DNA of 64,000 nt from Nitzschia sp. pyKryTriq1 (Eukaryota > Bacillariophyta > Bacillariophyceae > Bacillariales > Bacillariaceae). The notes beneath the pieces are model-generated. The model searched no databases and was not told the origin of the DNA. It was given only the letters and a program-made list of their open reading frames with translations. Location of the stretch: positions 1,922,001 through 1,986,000 of the forward strand of contig OY101117.1 of assembly GCA_956465555.1 (NCBI GenBank), given 5' to 3'. This document shows, piece by piece, positions 44,827 to 56,065 of this stretch (its first letter is position 1; each line of letters begins with the position of its first letter). Both the position numbers and the translations under genes were made by a program.

Positions 44827-45189
44827 GGCTTATGTATTTAAATTGACACTTAGGATTTTCGGGTTCAACGGTTCGCTGCAATTCTGCCGATAGCCGGAGA
44901 AATCCCGAAATTACCGCAGGTTGCAGAGCAGGCAGGTGTGGCTCGACAGCCGGCCAGACGGACGGAGGCAGGAGGAGTTTCCCAGGGGGCTAAATTAGCC
45001 CTTTGAGTTTCCAATGGAAGGCGCACGTCTCACAACGGCTGCGTCAGCTCACCGTCCTACGTCATGTCATTGCCCTATGCACGAGGTAGTCCACAAGAAT
45101 GATTGAAAGTGAAAATTATGAGCTAGAGATGAATTGTTATTTTGGAACTACTTGTTTCAAAATCAATTGTTGAGAAAAGATATTGCGCT
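44827..45189. other. Intergenic 363 bp after the arrays
   Basis: G-rich segment near 44935-44990 (CCAGACGGACGGAGGCAGGAGG). No gene or clear repeat. Confidence 0.4.
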
Positions 45190-45577
45190 GACTTGGCAAA
45201 ATATTAATCTTGCATCATGACTTTCACATGGTTGACCTAGTCGTTTACGAGCATTTCGGAGAATTCCGCCATGAATTCGGTGCCTCGGTCGAAGGTGACT
45301 TCTTGAGGCCACGGGTAGCGTGCGCGTTGTCTGCGCGTTCGATGGATTCCATGCGCTCGCAGAAATCCACGAATTCGGTGACATTTGCGTCGACCCAGTC
45401 GAAATCGTGTTCGATCATTTTTCGTTGCCACGAGCGAGGAATTCCGAATTCCATCAGATCGACAATTTCGTCTTCATCCAATTTGGCTGCTGGCGGTCCG
45501 CCAATGGTTGCAGGAGGAAATTTGGGCAGATACGAGTTGAGTTCGTTAATTCGAGCGGCGAACTGTTTAGTACTCAT
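45190..45577 (-). mobile_element. Broken LTR-retroelement relic: gag and integrase pieces side by side
   Basis: The minus strand carries a gag-like piece (about 45300-45577; motifs DEDEIVDLMEFGIPRSWQRK and EFVDFCERMESIE) next to an integrase-core piece (about 45225-45320; RYPWPQEVTFDRGTEF, matching the D-rich integrase motif FDxGxEF). The region between gag and integrase (protease, reverse transcriptase) is gone, so this is an internally deleted, broken fossil. No terminal repeats found. Family probably Ty3/gypsy-like by the integrase piece. Older than the 24-kb element. Confidence 0.6.
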
Positions 45578-45912
45578 GTCGATACGGGGCTACTAACATT
45601 TTTTGCGTCCGTTATCGAACTGCTACTCAACGTCTGCACTTCATCCGTCAGGTCTTTCAGTCTTCGACTCCTCCGATAGAAGTGCATCGTCGACAGGTCA
45701 GAGACCAGTTCTTTATTTGTAGTCTGTACGATAGCGTCTGGCCCGTTCAGTTGCTACATATAAAGTTGTGCAACTCTAGAGAGGGATAGTAGCATAGCTG
45801 CCAGTAGTTGGTCTACCTTGTGGAACCATTGTGCTACGAATAAAACGTTTCTTCACAAGTTCCAACTTAAAATTTCAAGAGCCGGTCCTGTAGGTATCAA
45901 ATTGTGATTCAT
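45578..45912. other. Intergenic 335 bp
   Basis: Probably partly 3' UTR of the eIF2-alpha kinase gene. Nothing else seen. Confidence 0.4.
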
Positions 45913-48531
45913 TCAATCGATTTCGTCTCCGTTGTTACCATCTTGTTCTTGTGGTGATCGCTCAGCAACACTTTCCCTTGGTGTACTACAAGTTGAAGCT
46001 TTCAATTGCTCCATTTCCCGACGAAGCTTTTCAATCATTTCGTCCTTTTCAATAAGCTCCTTCTTTTGCTGCTCCAGCTCAGATTCTCTTCGTTCCAAAG
46101 ACTTTCGGAGCAGGGCATTGTGCAACTCTCCCGCATTTTCACCCTGCTGCTCCGTTTGGACTAAGGTCATTTTCGGTGTCGTCAGAGAAAGCGAACCTTG
46201 AGTTCGGAGGGAGGACAGTTTCCTGAGAATAGAATTTGCTGAGGGTCGTTGAACAGGTTCTGGATGCGTACATGCCAAGATAATATTTGCAATGTCCGGG
46301 TAGTGGTCCACGAGCCATTGTTGTACACCTTGTTGTTGACGACACTGTTGGAAGTTATGCAGTCTCTCATGTTCCGTCTCGAAGCAACACACCAACTCCA
46401 AAAAGATCAGTCCCATACTAAATATGTCTGCGGCCGTCGAATATGTCTTTGATGTCAATTGTTCCGGCGCTGCATAGGAACGAGTTCCGATACCTGCGGT
46501 CAATAGAGGATTGCTCGGAGTGGGTGCTTTGCGAAACTGAGCCATGGCGGTCGAGGGGTTTGGCCTTGGTATCATGGTTCCCTTCTTAGCATTATGCCAG
46601 TGTTCAGTATGAGAGTTTGACGAGAAATCATCCAAACCAAAAGAAGATTTGGGCTCAGAGCTACACACGTCATCATCGGTTGTCTTTTTGTTCCCGTTAC
46701 GGGTCATATCCAGTAGCTGCTTGCTGAGTCCAAAGTCCCCAATTTTGATTACTTGACCATCCTTACTAGCGAAAATATTGGCAGGCTTTAGATCTCGATG
46801 AATAATCTCCTTTTCGTGTACATGCGCCAGTCCTTTGACTATTTGTTCGAAAATCTTGAGAGCTGGTCCGACCCGTTGCTGATAGTCCTTCTCGGAAACT
46901 TTGGAGTTGCGTTCACGGATCCAGTCCGCCAAAGAGGCCGAATGACATAGTTGCATTTGTATGTACAGAGAAATTTGGTAACGGTACGCAGGCTTTACTG
47001 ATACTGGATTCCCTCCATTCTTTCGGCCACGGTTCGGAGCGTCCTGGGGATTCCTGCCTTTCTTCATGAACAGAATAGAGGACGATGAATCCTCATGAAT
47101 CCCCGCGCGCTCAAATTCATCCAAACTTTGATCATGATAGCTTTCCCAATTTTGATCGCTAGAGTCCACACTGCTTCCAAAAGAGAATCGGCGTCGCCGC
47201 TGCCATAAACCACTGGAGGAAGCCTCTTCGCTCTCGAACGATTCACCACCGCCTTGCTCGTAGAAGCGACTGCTCTCATAAGTATTGTCGGATGGATCCG
47301 CGAATCTACTATTCATGGCGGCATCATCCCCCAACGTACCTGGATTCATGAGATCCGGCAATTCGTTTGTCAGTAACAAGCGACGCTGCTGTTGACGTCG
47401 CTGTTGTGCATGAGTTGGCGAGCCCGCTGGGGAAGTGGCGGCCGAGGCCTTTGCTTCGACGGTTGTCGGACCACCCGTCATCCATGATGGCTCCAACCAA
47501 CTTGTGTAGTATCGGACCACGTTGGGATGATCACTGACCTTGGCTAAACACTCAACTTCTCGTACAACTTCTTGGATCGAATCCTTTGAATACCCAGTAG
47601 CATCAAACTCCACCTTTTTAAGGGCATAGTCACAGCCATCCATTTTGCGAGTCGCATGAAAAACGTGACCAAAAGATCCTGATGCCAGCAGAGCTATTTG
47701 CACAAATTCCCGCTGATATCGACTCAGAGATAAAGGAAAATGTTTCACATCCCATGGTTGTTGTAAGTTTGTGTCGTTGATCGAAGCACTGGTGGGGTTA
47801 CCGACAGCAGGGGTGCTGTCACCTTCCTCTTCGCGAGAGCGGCTTTGCTGTAGGTGTTCGTATTGTGCTAGAGTTGCTCGAATTGCGTAGGCTTCCGCAG
47901 ATCGTTGTGGGTCCCCCGAAGCGGCAAAGACAGCCGCCAGTTTGGTAGTCATGTTGTTCGTAGTGGTAAGTGCAAGTTCGTGGGCGATTTCCTCACATGC
48001 TGCTGACGTTATGGAATCATCTGTACCGCCACCCTCTGACGAAGATAAACTCGAGACTGCCGCAGAATCTTCTCTTTTTACGCTTTTGCCCTGGACATTC
48101 ACCGATTTATCGACTGCTGTCAGCAACTGCCGAGTAATTGTTGGAGATATATTTGGCACCAACCCGAGTTCAAACAAAAAATGAATCGATTCCCTATCCA
48201 AAATCCCTCTTTCATACAACTCTACCACATGAATCGTAAATGTTTTGGGTGTTGGATCATGAAGGGCGCAGACTTGCGCCAAGAGCATTAAGAGGAGGAC
48301 TTGTCTCTCCTGATCAGCACTGACTGTGGCGTCTTCGGCATTGCTGTTCAAATGGTTGTTGGTTTCGGCAGACTGGAAGCTCTGTTGATGGAATGAAGCA
48401 GTGTGAACGCTTGGCCGGCTGGACGGCGAGGAGTCTTCCACCGACTGCACGGATGCCTCTGAAGCATCAATATTAGAGACACCACCGGTGTATTCCACAC
48501 CCGAAATGTCGGCATCACGAGACTGACGCAT
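45913..48531 (-). CDS. eIF2-alpha kinase (GCN2/PERK/HRI-like)
   Basis: Single exon, 872 residues. A low-complexity N-terminus is followed by a helical region (about 75-190), then a split kinase domain: [20 protein letters not shown] (glycine loop), YALKKVEF lysine, [20 protein letters not shown], an insert of about 150 residues rich in Ser/Glu/Gln, then [16 protein letters not shown], catalytic [23 protein letters not shown], a second insert, and [13 protein letters not shown]. The Q(M/L)QLC motif and large insert are hallmarks of eIF2-alpha kinases, which stop translation under stress. No haem-, RNA- or lumenal sensor domain is recognisable in the N-terminus, so the stress signal is unknown. 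A C-terminal coiled coil ([20 protein letters not shown]) suggests dimers. Confidence 0.92.
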   Translation of the reverse strand: MRQSRDADISGVEYTGGVSNIDASEASVQSVEDSSPSSRPSVHTASFHQQSFQSAETNNHLNSNAEDATVSADQERQVLLLMLLAQVCALHDPTPKTFTIHVVELYERGILDRESIHFLFELGLVPNISPTITRQLLTAVDKSVNVQGKSVKREDSAAVSSLSSSEGGGTDDSITSAACEEIAHELALTTTNNMTTKLAAVFAASGDPQRSAEAYAIRATLAQYEHLQQSRSREEEGDSTPAVGNPTSASINDTNLQQPWDVKHFPLSLSRYQREFVQIALLASGSFGHVFHATRKMDGCDYALKKVEFDATGYSKDSIQEVVREVECLAKVSDHPNVVRYYTSWLEPSWMTGGPTTVEAKASAATSPAGSPTHAQQRRQQQRRLLLTNELPDLMNPGTLGDDAAMNSRFADPSDNTYESSRFYEQGGGESFESEEASSSGLWQRRRRFSFGSSVDSSDQNWESYHDQSLDEFERAGIHEDSSSSILFMKKGRNPQDAPNRGRKNGGNPVSVKPAYRYQISLYIQMQLCHSASLADWIRERNSKVSEKDYQQRVGPALKIFEQIVKGLAHVHEKEIIHRDLKPANIFASKDGQVIKIGDFGLSKQLLDMTRNGNKKTTDDDVCSSEPKSSFGLDDFSSNSHTEHWHNAKKGTMIPRPNPSTAMAQFRKAPTPSNPLLTAGIGTRSYAAPEQLTSKTYSTAADIFSMGLIFLELVCCFETEHERLHNFQQCRQQQGVQQWLVDHYPDIANIILACTHPEPVQRPSANSILRKLSSLRTQGSLSLTTPKMTLVQTEQQGENAGELHNALLRKSLERRESELEQQKKELIEKDEMIEKLRREMEQLKASTCSTPRESVAERSPQEQDGNNGDEID

Positions 48532-49301
48532 GCCTACTGATTGAGGTTGCAGTGCTCTTCACGGACGACAGTCAAAATTCAAAATGCTGTAACACCAAAT
48601 AATGGGCTGTTGCCCGAATTAGGAAGGCATGAAATTCGATGCAATCGATTTCTAAAATTCAAAATAAATGATATCAAACGCAAAGGTGGTGGCTAGGTAC
48701 TTTGCCTTTTCTGGTCGATTGTGTTGCAATAACTTCGTGGACACAAACAACATGCATGAAAGGAGTACCTGGTACCAGATGCATGAAAGAAGTATATAGA
48801 CTACAGTACTTGTACAAGGAAGTCGTCAATCGATTCACGATTCACGATGCAACATCAACATCAACATCGATCGAAAACCATTGTCCAAAAATCACATCGA
48901 TCATCATCCGCAGAGTGCTTGTGCTCGCCGGCCTGCGTGAACATCTGCCGTACACATACAGTACTGTACCGGCCGGTCGCAGGGCAAGTAGCCGGCCGAC
49001 TCGCTCTCGGCCGCCGGCTGCCACAGAGTGGTTTTCACCGTCCATTTTTTTACAAGGCGGAAGATGAAGAGCAGGCAAGATCGTCGTTGTTCGTTGTTCG
49101 TCGTTCGTCGTCGAGAGGAGATGCCATCAGCGATCTTCCACGTAGGAATAGTACCACGGTAAAGGCAGTGCCAAAAACCCCGCGAACTCCGAACTCGAAA
49201 TCTTTCCGTGTCCCAAACCGATGACCAAAATTGGCATTGTCGTCACAACAACAACAACAACAACAACCCGTAGTGCATCTGAAGCATTTAGTACTCTCAC
49301 C
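48532..49301. other. Divergent promoter region, eIF2-alpha kinase / cold-shock gene
   Basis: About 770 bp with GTAC motifs at 48764-48815 and 48950-48975, CATCAACATCAACATCGATCG at about 48850 and GGCCGGC palindromes at 48970-49015. A (CAA)n run at 49238-49264 lies within an alternative in-frame 5' extension of the downstream gene. Confidence 0.5.
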
Positions 49302-50597
49302 ATGGTAGAAAAAGTAAAAGGAAAGGTCAAGTGGTTCTCTAACCGCAAGGGTTTTGGCTTTGTCTCCCCTGCTAGCGGAGGCGATGACATTTTCCTGCAT
49401 CACTCGAGAATCGTGTCGGATGCCGAGTACAAAACCTTGGTAAGTTAGCCTTCTCGTTCTTCGTCTTCTCGCTCGGTGGAGATCAATTCTTCATTTCTTT
49501 CCAGCAAGTCGTGTTGCTTTGGTCATTGGTTTGGCTGTTCGTTCCATTCCACCACAGGCATGTGAGAGTGGCTGTGTTTGGCTGCGATCGATGGATACTG
49601 TAGCTCGAAGATCCAGGCTCCGTTTACGTGTCCTGTCCGACAACGCCGCCCCCCTTTTATGAATCGTCTACACTGCTTTTATTTTTGCTCAAATGCTCTT
49701 CTTTGTGGTATTTATCATCTTTCAGAGAGACGGCACCGAAGTAGAGTTTGAAGTCGGTTCCGATGAAAAGGGTAAGCCATTCGCTGACAAGGTGACATTG
49801 GAGGATGGAACGCCTATCCCACCTCCCGATCCGGCTCGTAAACGAAACAATAAGAAGAAACCAAAAGAAGCTACCGCTGAAGGCGATGAAGCCAAGGATG
49901 ATGCTGGCGAGGGAACCAAGGAAGAGAAGAAAAAGGGACGCACTCGCAACAAGCGCCGAGCTGCCAAAAAGGAGGCTGCTCCCAAGAGCGATTGGTATAC
50001 CGAGCTGGATGAAGCGGTGCAAAAGTCTATCGAAGGTCGTAGTATCAAGATTGAATCGGGCCGCGCATTTCTTTCTGTCGGCGATGCTCGCTTGAAAGTG
50101 GGAACTGGTGGTTACATCACGCTGGCCCATACTTCAGGACTAGTTGCAGAGGGAACCTATACTTCTGATAAGGAAGGAAAGTTGGTGGCCACCTGGGAGC
50201 GCGTTCTCAAATTGGACGGCGAGGAATGGAAAACTTCTAGCGTGGAGGTGGAAAATGGAACACTTCTGAAGGAAATTGACTTGAAGGATGGTACGTGAAC
50301 GAGACTGGGCATGGTGTGGGCATCACCTCTAGAGTGCAATATCGGTATTCTCATTGTTTTCTTTCCTCAGATTCTGTAAAAGCTACCGGCAACGACGAGA
50401 CTCCCGATACCTTGTGGGGCGAGGGAAAACCTGATCCCAAGGAGTCTCTGGAAAAGAATGGATTCCTCATGCGAAAGGTGGCATTGAATGCCGCAGCAAA
50501 CCCGGGTCGTCGTGGCCGCGGGCCTCGAAACCGAGGAAAGAAGGGGGCCAAAGGAGACGGAGTGGGAGCCGCGGCCCCAGCGCCCACTTCTACATAG
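49302..50597 (+). CDS. Cold-shock-domain nucleic-acid-binding protein
   Basis: Predicted exons 49302..49439, 49726..50290, 50371..50597, 309 residues. The cold-shock domain is at residues 1-75: [17 protein letters not shown] contains the RNP1 motif KGFGFV, and [10 protein letters not shown] the RNP2 motif, followed by [21 protein letters not shown] basic Lys/Glu linker ([12 protein letters not shown]) leads to a 90-residue domain ([20 protein letters not shown] to LKLDGEEW) that I do not recognise. The end is Arg/Gly-rich ([18 protein letters not shown]), typical of RNA binding. Likely role: RNA chaperone or translation regulator (Y-box-like). The ATG at 49302 has the context ACCATGG; an upstream in-frame ATG at 49221 would add a Thr-rich stretch encoded by CAACAA repeats and seems less likely. 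Confidence 0.88.
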
Positions 50598-50692
50598 CAT
50601 CATAGCAGGGAACGGAAAACTGGCAAATGTCCAGAAGACTGTGACTGTGAGTGAGGCTGGCTTGAAGGCAGAAAGTACGTAGAGGATTAAAG

Positions 50693-50800
50693 ATGGACGC
50701 AAGAAAATATAGCTACAAATTGATAGAAATCGTCGATCGACCCATAGGAGGAGGTAGCTGCGTTTATCTCGCCAAATGCTTTCGTCCTAAAGATTCGCTT
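50693..50800 (+). pseudogene. Orphan kinase N-lobe-like fragment
   Basis: An ATG-initiated stretch reads like the first strands of a Ser/Thr kinase (YKLIEIVDRPIGGGSCVYLA, with a glycine-rich loop), but no kinase core follows: the frame runs into the 3' end of the next, opposite-strand gene. It may be the relic of a truncated duplication or a chance resemblance. Confidence 0.3.
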
Positions 50801-50861
50801 GAGAATATATTAAAGCCTCTATTCTCTCTAGTAGCTGTGAACCTCAATCTGTTTATTTCTG

Positions 50862-51734
50862 CTAGGAATCATCGGCCACTCGGTTTGCCATCGCCATAGC
50901 AGTGTATTTGAGGCCTGTTGTGCCTTGCATGAACTTGGCTTTTCGTTGCTCTCGACTTCGCTTGGTTTCTCTCATTTCTATTTCTCGTTTGGCAAAATGT
51001 GCCGCCTTTTGCGCTTTGGCTCGAATGCCATCTGCTGGTAGCTCTTCTTCTACGTCCGGCTGACGTTGTTTGTTCCATTCTACCAAGACCTTGAGATCTA
51101 TACAAACGGCATCTCGATCGTCCGACGAGCGAAAGGATATCCTTGCTGCCTCTTTATTTGGTCGCTTCTCATCAGTTCTATGAATATCCTTGCAAATAAT
51201 AGACAGCATCGTAGGCTCGATCTTGTCAACCGAAACGATCCGATGCAGAGGAATTCCAAGCTGATACCCCAGTGCATTCTGCTTCATCAACCCCCCGAGT
51301 CCCTTTCTCGGACTACCACCACTCCCTTCTCCTTCCTCTTCATCTGATCCAATACGAGGCAAAGGTTTGATTTGCAATTCGGGGAACGGGTTCCCTTCGT
51401 TCACATTGTCACTCGTCGTATCAGCAATGACTAGCTGCGAAGGTGTGGGTGGTTTCGTGTCGGAATGTTGCTTGGCACCCCCAAACAACTTCTTGACAAA
51501 TCCTGATGCTTGTTCGACCCTCGAGGGTCCGCTATGCCAGTCAACACGACTTCCAAGCTTGTTCAATTCATTCAGTGCCGCCCTGGCATGTCTGTCTTCC
51601 TCCTTTTCACAGCAGAAGAGAAACATGCCGAGGCGAAGAGTCATGATGGGTCCCCCTGTAAACATGACGTCAACTCGTGGTTCGGTGTTCAGAAGAGTTT
51701 GGTCGCTGGTGAATACAGTGAGAATGGTAAGCAC
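50862..51734 (-). CDS. Uncharacterised protein, possible PH/GLUE-like N-terminal fold
   Basis: Open from 51734 to the stop at 50862, about 290 codons. The 5' end is unresolved: the open frame starts with no ATG, and an upstream ATG (51828-51830, reading MRSKGVV) could join by an intron ending at the CACCAG just before the DQTLLNTEPRVDV segment. The first internal ATG is at 51665. Visible parts: a strand-rich block (TLRLGMFLFCCEKEED; GYQLGIPLHRIVSVDKIEPT then MLSIICKDIHRTDE; ARISFRSSDDRDAVCIDLKV) that would fit a PH/GRAM/GLUE-type fold such as in VPS36, interrupted by an acidic low-complexity loop, and a basic Arg/Lys/Glu helix near the C-terminus (KREIEMRETKRSREQRKAKF). No catalytic motif. 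Function unknown. Confidence 0.6.
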   Translation of the reverse strand: MLTILTVFTSDQTLLNTEPRVDVMFTGGPIMTLRLGMFLFCCEKEEDRHARAALNELNKLGSRVDWHSGPSRVEQASGFVKKLFGGAKQHSDTKPPTPSQLVIADTTSDNVNEGNPFPELQIKPLPRIGSDEEEGEGSGGSPRKGLGGLMKQNALGYQLGIPLHRIVSVDKIEPTMLSIICKDIHRTDEKRPNKEAARISFRSSDDRDAVCIDLKVLVEWNKQRQPDVEEELPADGIRAKAQKAAHFAKREIEMRETKRSREQRKAKFMQGTTGLKYTAMAMANRVADDS

Positions 51735-52088
51735 AGATGTCGACTGCTATGCTGCTGACGATGTTTTCATCAATAATCCTTGAAAAGCTTTGTGGCACCT
51801 GACTTGACCACGCCTTTGGATCGCATTGTGTGCATGATTGTCGTGTCCTTGTGTGGAGATCGGAGAAGTCACATCTCAATAAGTCTGGCTGGAAAACGAC
51901 TGGTTCGACTTGTACATTTTGAAAACATGAAGAAAATGAAAATGAGAAATATCTGAAGAACCTACAGACATTATTGAAAAGCTAGCCAGAATTGAAAAAA
52001 GATTGTGTATGCTCCAGCAGGGATCAATGCCCAGTGCAAAATCTCCCCGAGGTCAACGTAGGAGAAGTTATTGAGTTAGTGGCTGCGT
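51735..52088. other. Intergenic about 350 bp
   Basis: Contains the possible first exon of the upstream minus-strand gene (about 51800-51830). No other feature seen. Confidence 0.4.
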
Positions 52089-55000
52089 CTACTTGAGGCA
52101 CGCATGGGATCCCGTCCGGGACAAAGATCCCGACTTGGGCCCGATCTTGTTGCTCATTAAACCTAGCACTTCAGCCAGCAACGCGCTGGAGGTACAATCT
52201 GCACCGGCCGCGGGACCCTGAATCACCAAAGGATATTGCTGGTAGCGATGAGTGAAAAATCGGACACATGCACTAGTGGGAGGTGTGACGGCGAAAACGT
52301 GGCTATTCGGTACCTCCAATACTTTGATATCCAATGATTGGGTTTTCACATCGACGCTGGCAATATGCCGCAGAACGCATCCCTTTTCGGCAGCCGAAGC
52401 AACTCGCTGACGGATGACTTCATCGTTGTCTTCGAGTCTTTCGCTCTTTTTCAGGATATCCTCAAGAGAAAGACTAGAATCAAAACCAAGCTCCTTGGCT
52501 AAGATCATCATCATCCGCGCCGTGTACTCGTTGCTAAGATCGTGCTCTGGGTCGGTCTCCATCAAATGCAACGAAACGGCCTCCTTCAAGGCTTCGCTGA
52601 AGGAGCACGCATCCCCCAGGTCGGCTTCGGCCTTGAAGGCCCCTCCTGTCATTTTCTCATCAAATAAACCGCATTCAGAATTCCTGGGTGGTGGTGATAT
52701 GCGGTACATGATGTATGACATGGACACCGAAAAGATGCCGTCCACTCGACGGATTTTGTCGCCCGAACTCAAGAGTGTACGAAGTGTACTGATAACAGGA
52801 ATAGCCCCCGATACCGTTACCTCTCGCATGTATTTGGCAGAAAGTTTTCCACGGGCCCTTTCGGCCGCGTCGATGGCGTGACGTAATTCCTTCGGACCTG
52901 ATAGACCCTTACCATTAGCGGTCACGACGTGAACACCGGCTTCGAGCCATCTGGGGTGGTATATACTGGCCTCTGCGTCACTTGTACAGTCGAATATTAC
53001 ATGATTGGCCGACTCTTCCCTCAACACTGCATGAAGGAATCCACTTAGGTCAGCCTGCTTAGAGGATTTGGCAACGCCGGGCAGAGAATTACCGGTGAAC
53101 GAAATACGAGGATTGGAGTCGCTGGGATTGATGGTATCATCCAAAACGCTCATGGTGATAGAATCGTCCGACGCCTCCTTGGCAATGGTATAGAAAGTAG
53201 TGTTGGTGCTCTCCAGCGCGACGGCGCATACTTGCAGGTCGACATCAAAGGTTTCCCGGATATTATTGCGTTGAGCTTCCAAAAGACGAAGCAAAGACTT
53301 GCTTTCGTCGTTCATTCCTATCACACCCACACGGACCGTTGTATGTGAAAGACGAAAGGCTGCATGCAGAGCTCGCAATGCTCGTGTGGATTGCGATGCC
53401 GACACGACTGCGGAAACATTTCTTTCGGAGCAACCTTGTGAAATTGCCAACACGTTGATTTGAGCGTCCCCAAGGGCAGTGAAAAACCGACCAGATACTC
53501 CAGCCACGTGGTACATGCCGTCTCCGACCGCTGCAATAATACTCGTTGGGCTTTTCACAGTAATCTCGGAAATACGATTTTGTTTCAACTCCTTTTGGAA
53601 TTCCTCTGAAATAGCATTCCTCGCCAGCTCAGCATGATCCTCAATGGTAGCAAACGTAATCGAGTGTTCTGAAGAGGCCTGAGAAATTAAGACAACGTTG
53701 ACGCCGACGGCCTCCAAAGTACCAAACAATCGTTTGGCAACACCGTGAACTCCAATCAAACCCGAACCTTCAACATTGATGAGGGCCATTCCATCGATAC
53801 TGGAGAAACCGCACACACACTTATCAGGTTCCGTATTTGTAGTCGACGAAAGGTAAATACGAGTTCCTCGGAAGGTGGGGTTGAATGTGTTTCGAATATA
53901 AATCGGAATCTGAGGGTTGCTGGAGATAGCAGGTTGCATGGTCTTCGGGTGGATCACCTGTACCAAACGTACATTAAAGCGAGAGTGAGTTTCCACCATT
54001 AACAACGCTCGAAGATGTGCCGCGGCCTCCGATGATAGTTCTTACTTTCGCTCCAAAATAGGCCAATTCCATAGCTTCATTGTACGAGACCTCCGCCACT
54101 GCATGTGCGTTTGGGACTCGTCTAGGGTCCGCACTCAATACTCCATCCACATCCGTCCAGATCGAAATCATTGTTGACTGCAAAAGCCGACCCATGATAG
54201 CCGCCGAGTAATCTGAACCATCCCGTTGCAGCGTGGTGGCCACACCCTCGGTATTGGATGCTACATACCCAGTAATAACAAAATGCATCTTGGTCTTCGC
54301 ATCACCGCCTAATTTCGAAAGTTCTGTCTTGTATACGTCCTCTAGCTTTTTCTGAGAGACATCCCAGACAACCGCACCATCCTGGATAGCATCTTCGTCC
54401 ACGGTGATGATGCGCCGAGCATCAATGTACACGAAATGATGTTCTGGAGCGGATCGCTTCTTCAACAAGGCCGACAGAATCTGGGCACTCCAAAGCTCGC
54501 CATAACCACTCACAAGCTCCCTGATGCGAGATGCCTGCCATTTCATTAGCGCCACAGTCTTTAGAATATCTTTGATATCATCGATGTCGGCCTTTACGAT
54601 GTCCAATAGTCGATCCTTCTCCCCGTCGCCAAATAGATCATTGAGGCAATTGGAATGCTTGTCTAGAACTAGGCCAAGAAGCTTCTCCACTTCGGCCTCG
54701 TCACGAGAAGCCGCAGATTCAACCGAATTCAGCAATAGATCGGTGACTTTGGGTTTGCCGCCCATTGCAGACACAACCACGGCCATGTTGACGGACCGTT
54801 CCGGTACAACATCATCTTGGCCCTTGCTGATATTCTCTTCTACAATTTTGGCTGCTTCGCGGTAGCAGTCGGCATTGGCGACACTAACAGTAATTGCATT
54901 GGGTTGAAGAAATGAATACAAGTATTAGGCACCAAGAAGGAAGAACAATAAGTAGACCAATATATTTCCAAAATTAGACACCAAGAAGGAACAATAATAC

Positions 55001-55125
55001 ATAAACCGATCACCGCATGGTTGGAGTTCCAAAGCTTCTCACCTCGTCCCACCAAATTTGTGGACCTGCCACAATTTGCCCTCGAATCCAAGCCACTTTC
55101 CATTTTCAGGTATCGCACCGGTCAT
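52089..55125 (-). CDS. Bifunctional aspartate kinase-homoserine dehydrogenase
   Basis: Predicted exons complement(52089..53957, 54046..54883, 55043..55125), 929 residues from the ATG at 55125. It catalyses steps 1 and 3 of the aspartate pathway to Thr, Met and Ile. Aspartokinase motifs: [15 protein letters not shown] (built across the first intron), [33 protein letters not shown]. Two ACT domains with [16 protein letters not shown] and [17 protein letters not shown] give threonine control. Homoserine dehydrogenase: [12 protein letters not shown] (nucleotide fold), [30 protein letters not shown], and catalytic-region [20 protein letters not shown]. The open frame extends about 44 codons upstream without an ATG (FEAAPEAASEPSTFCSRPRR), so an upstream exon with a plastid presequence is likely. 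It partners the monofunctional aspartokinase at 6.6-8.4 kb. Confidence 0.92.
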
Positions 55126-56065
55126 CTTGTCAGTTGCAGATACAGATACAGATACAGATACAGTTCTTCGTGGGCGAGAGCAGAAGGTGGAAGGTTCTGA
55201 AGCAGCTTCTGGAGCAGCTTCAAAGTTTTGATTGAATGAATGTATCTGCCTTATCAATGATTTTGTGATCCTCAGGGTTTGTGGTTGGAACTTAAAATTG
55301 GAACGTGCGATAGTACTCGTCTACCGATAGTTCTGAGTTCTATGCGTTCCTCATCCAAGCACAAGGACCGAGCGCATGAAATTTGATGGTCGGCGTCGTG
55401 TGTGCGTGTCTGTGGTCGGTCGGTGAGAAGCTTTTGTGGCGCTCAGGTTTAGTCATCGATGCTGTTTGAGGGGAGCGCCAGAGACGTGCGTCACTTGTCC
55501 CTTAAATTGTGATTATAGGTATGAAGCCATTTCATCTCGAGCTATCCATTTCATCTTATAATAACATTTATCTCATATTGAGAAATAGACCTCTTCAGTT
55601 ATGTACCATACAGTTGAAAATTCATTTGCATGCTTTCCCGCCATATCTTTTTTGATCCCCCCAAAGCTCGAACGAGAGGTTCTGTCAGTAAGTTGCGCAC
55701 GTTCCAAGTACGGTAGTTCCAACTACAAACGAGAAGAGATTCGGTCGTTGTCGCCATCAGTTGTCATCAGTGAACGAGCAATCAGTTATCAGTTGTGCCG
55801 CCAGCGACAGCAGACAACAACGACTCTTCTCTACTTTTCTTTTCAATAACATAGAGAAGAGAGTCAGGGAGTATACGGATACTCTGTTGAGTGCACGCCG
55901 GGCTGTGATGCGATACTCGTACAAAGATAAAAGGAACGAGATAGAAAACTCTGTCGGTTGTCAAAAGAACGATTAGTCGCCCATGAACACCCTCTGTTGG
56001 AGCGGGGTAAGACAGAAGACAGGTGACTGTCTCGATACTAGAATTCACTAGCAGATAGCACACCG
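55126..56065. promoter_or_regulatory. Divergent region upstream of AK-HSDH and glycosyltransferase-like genes
   Basis: About 940 bp. A hexamer run (AGATAC)n, about five units, at 55138-55164, lies in frame with the presumed presequence of AK-HSDH. The rest is AT-rich with no supported gene. Confidence 0.45.
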
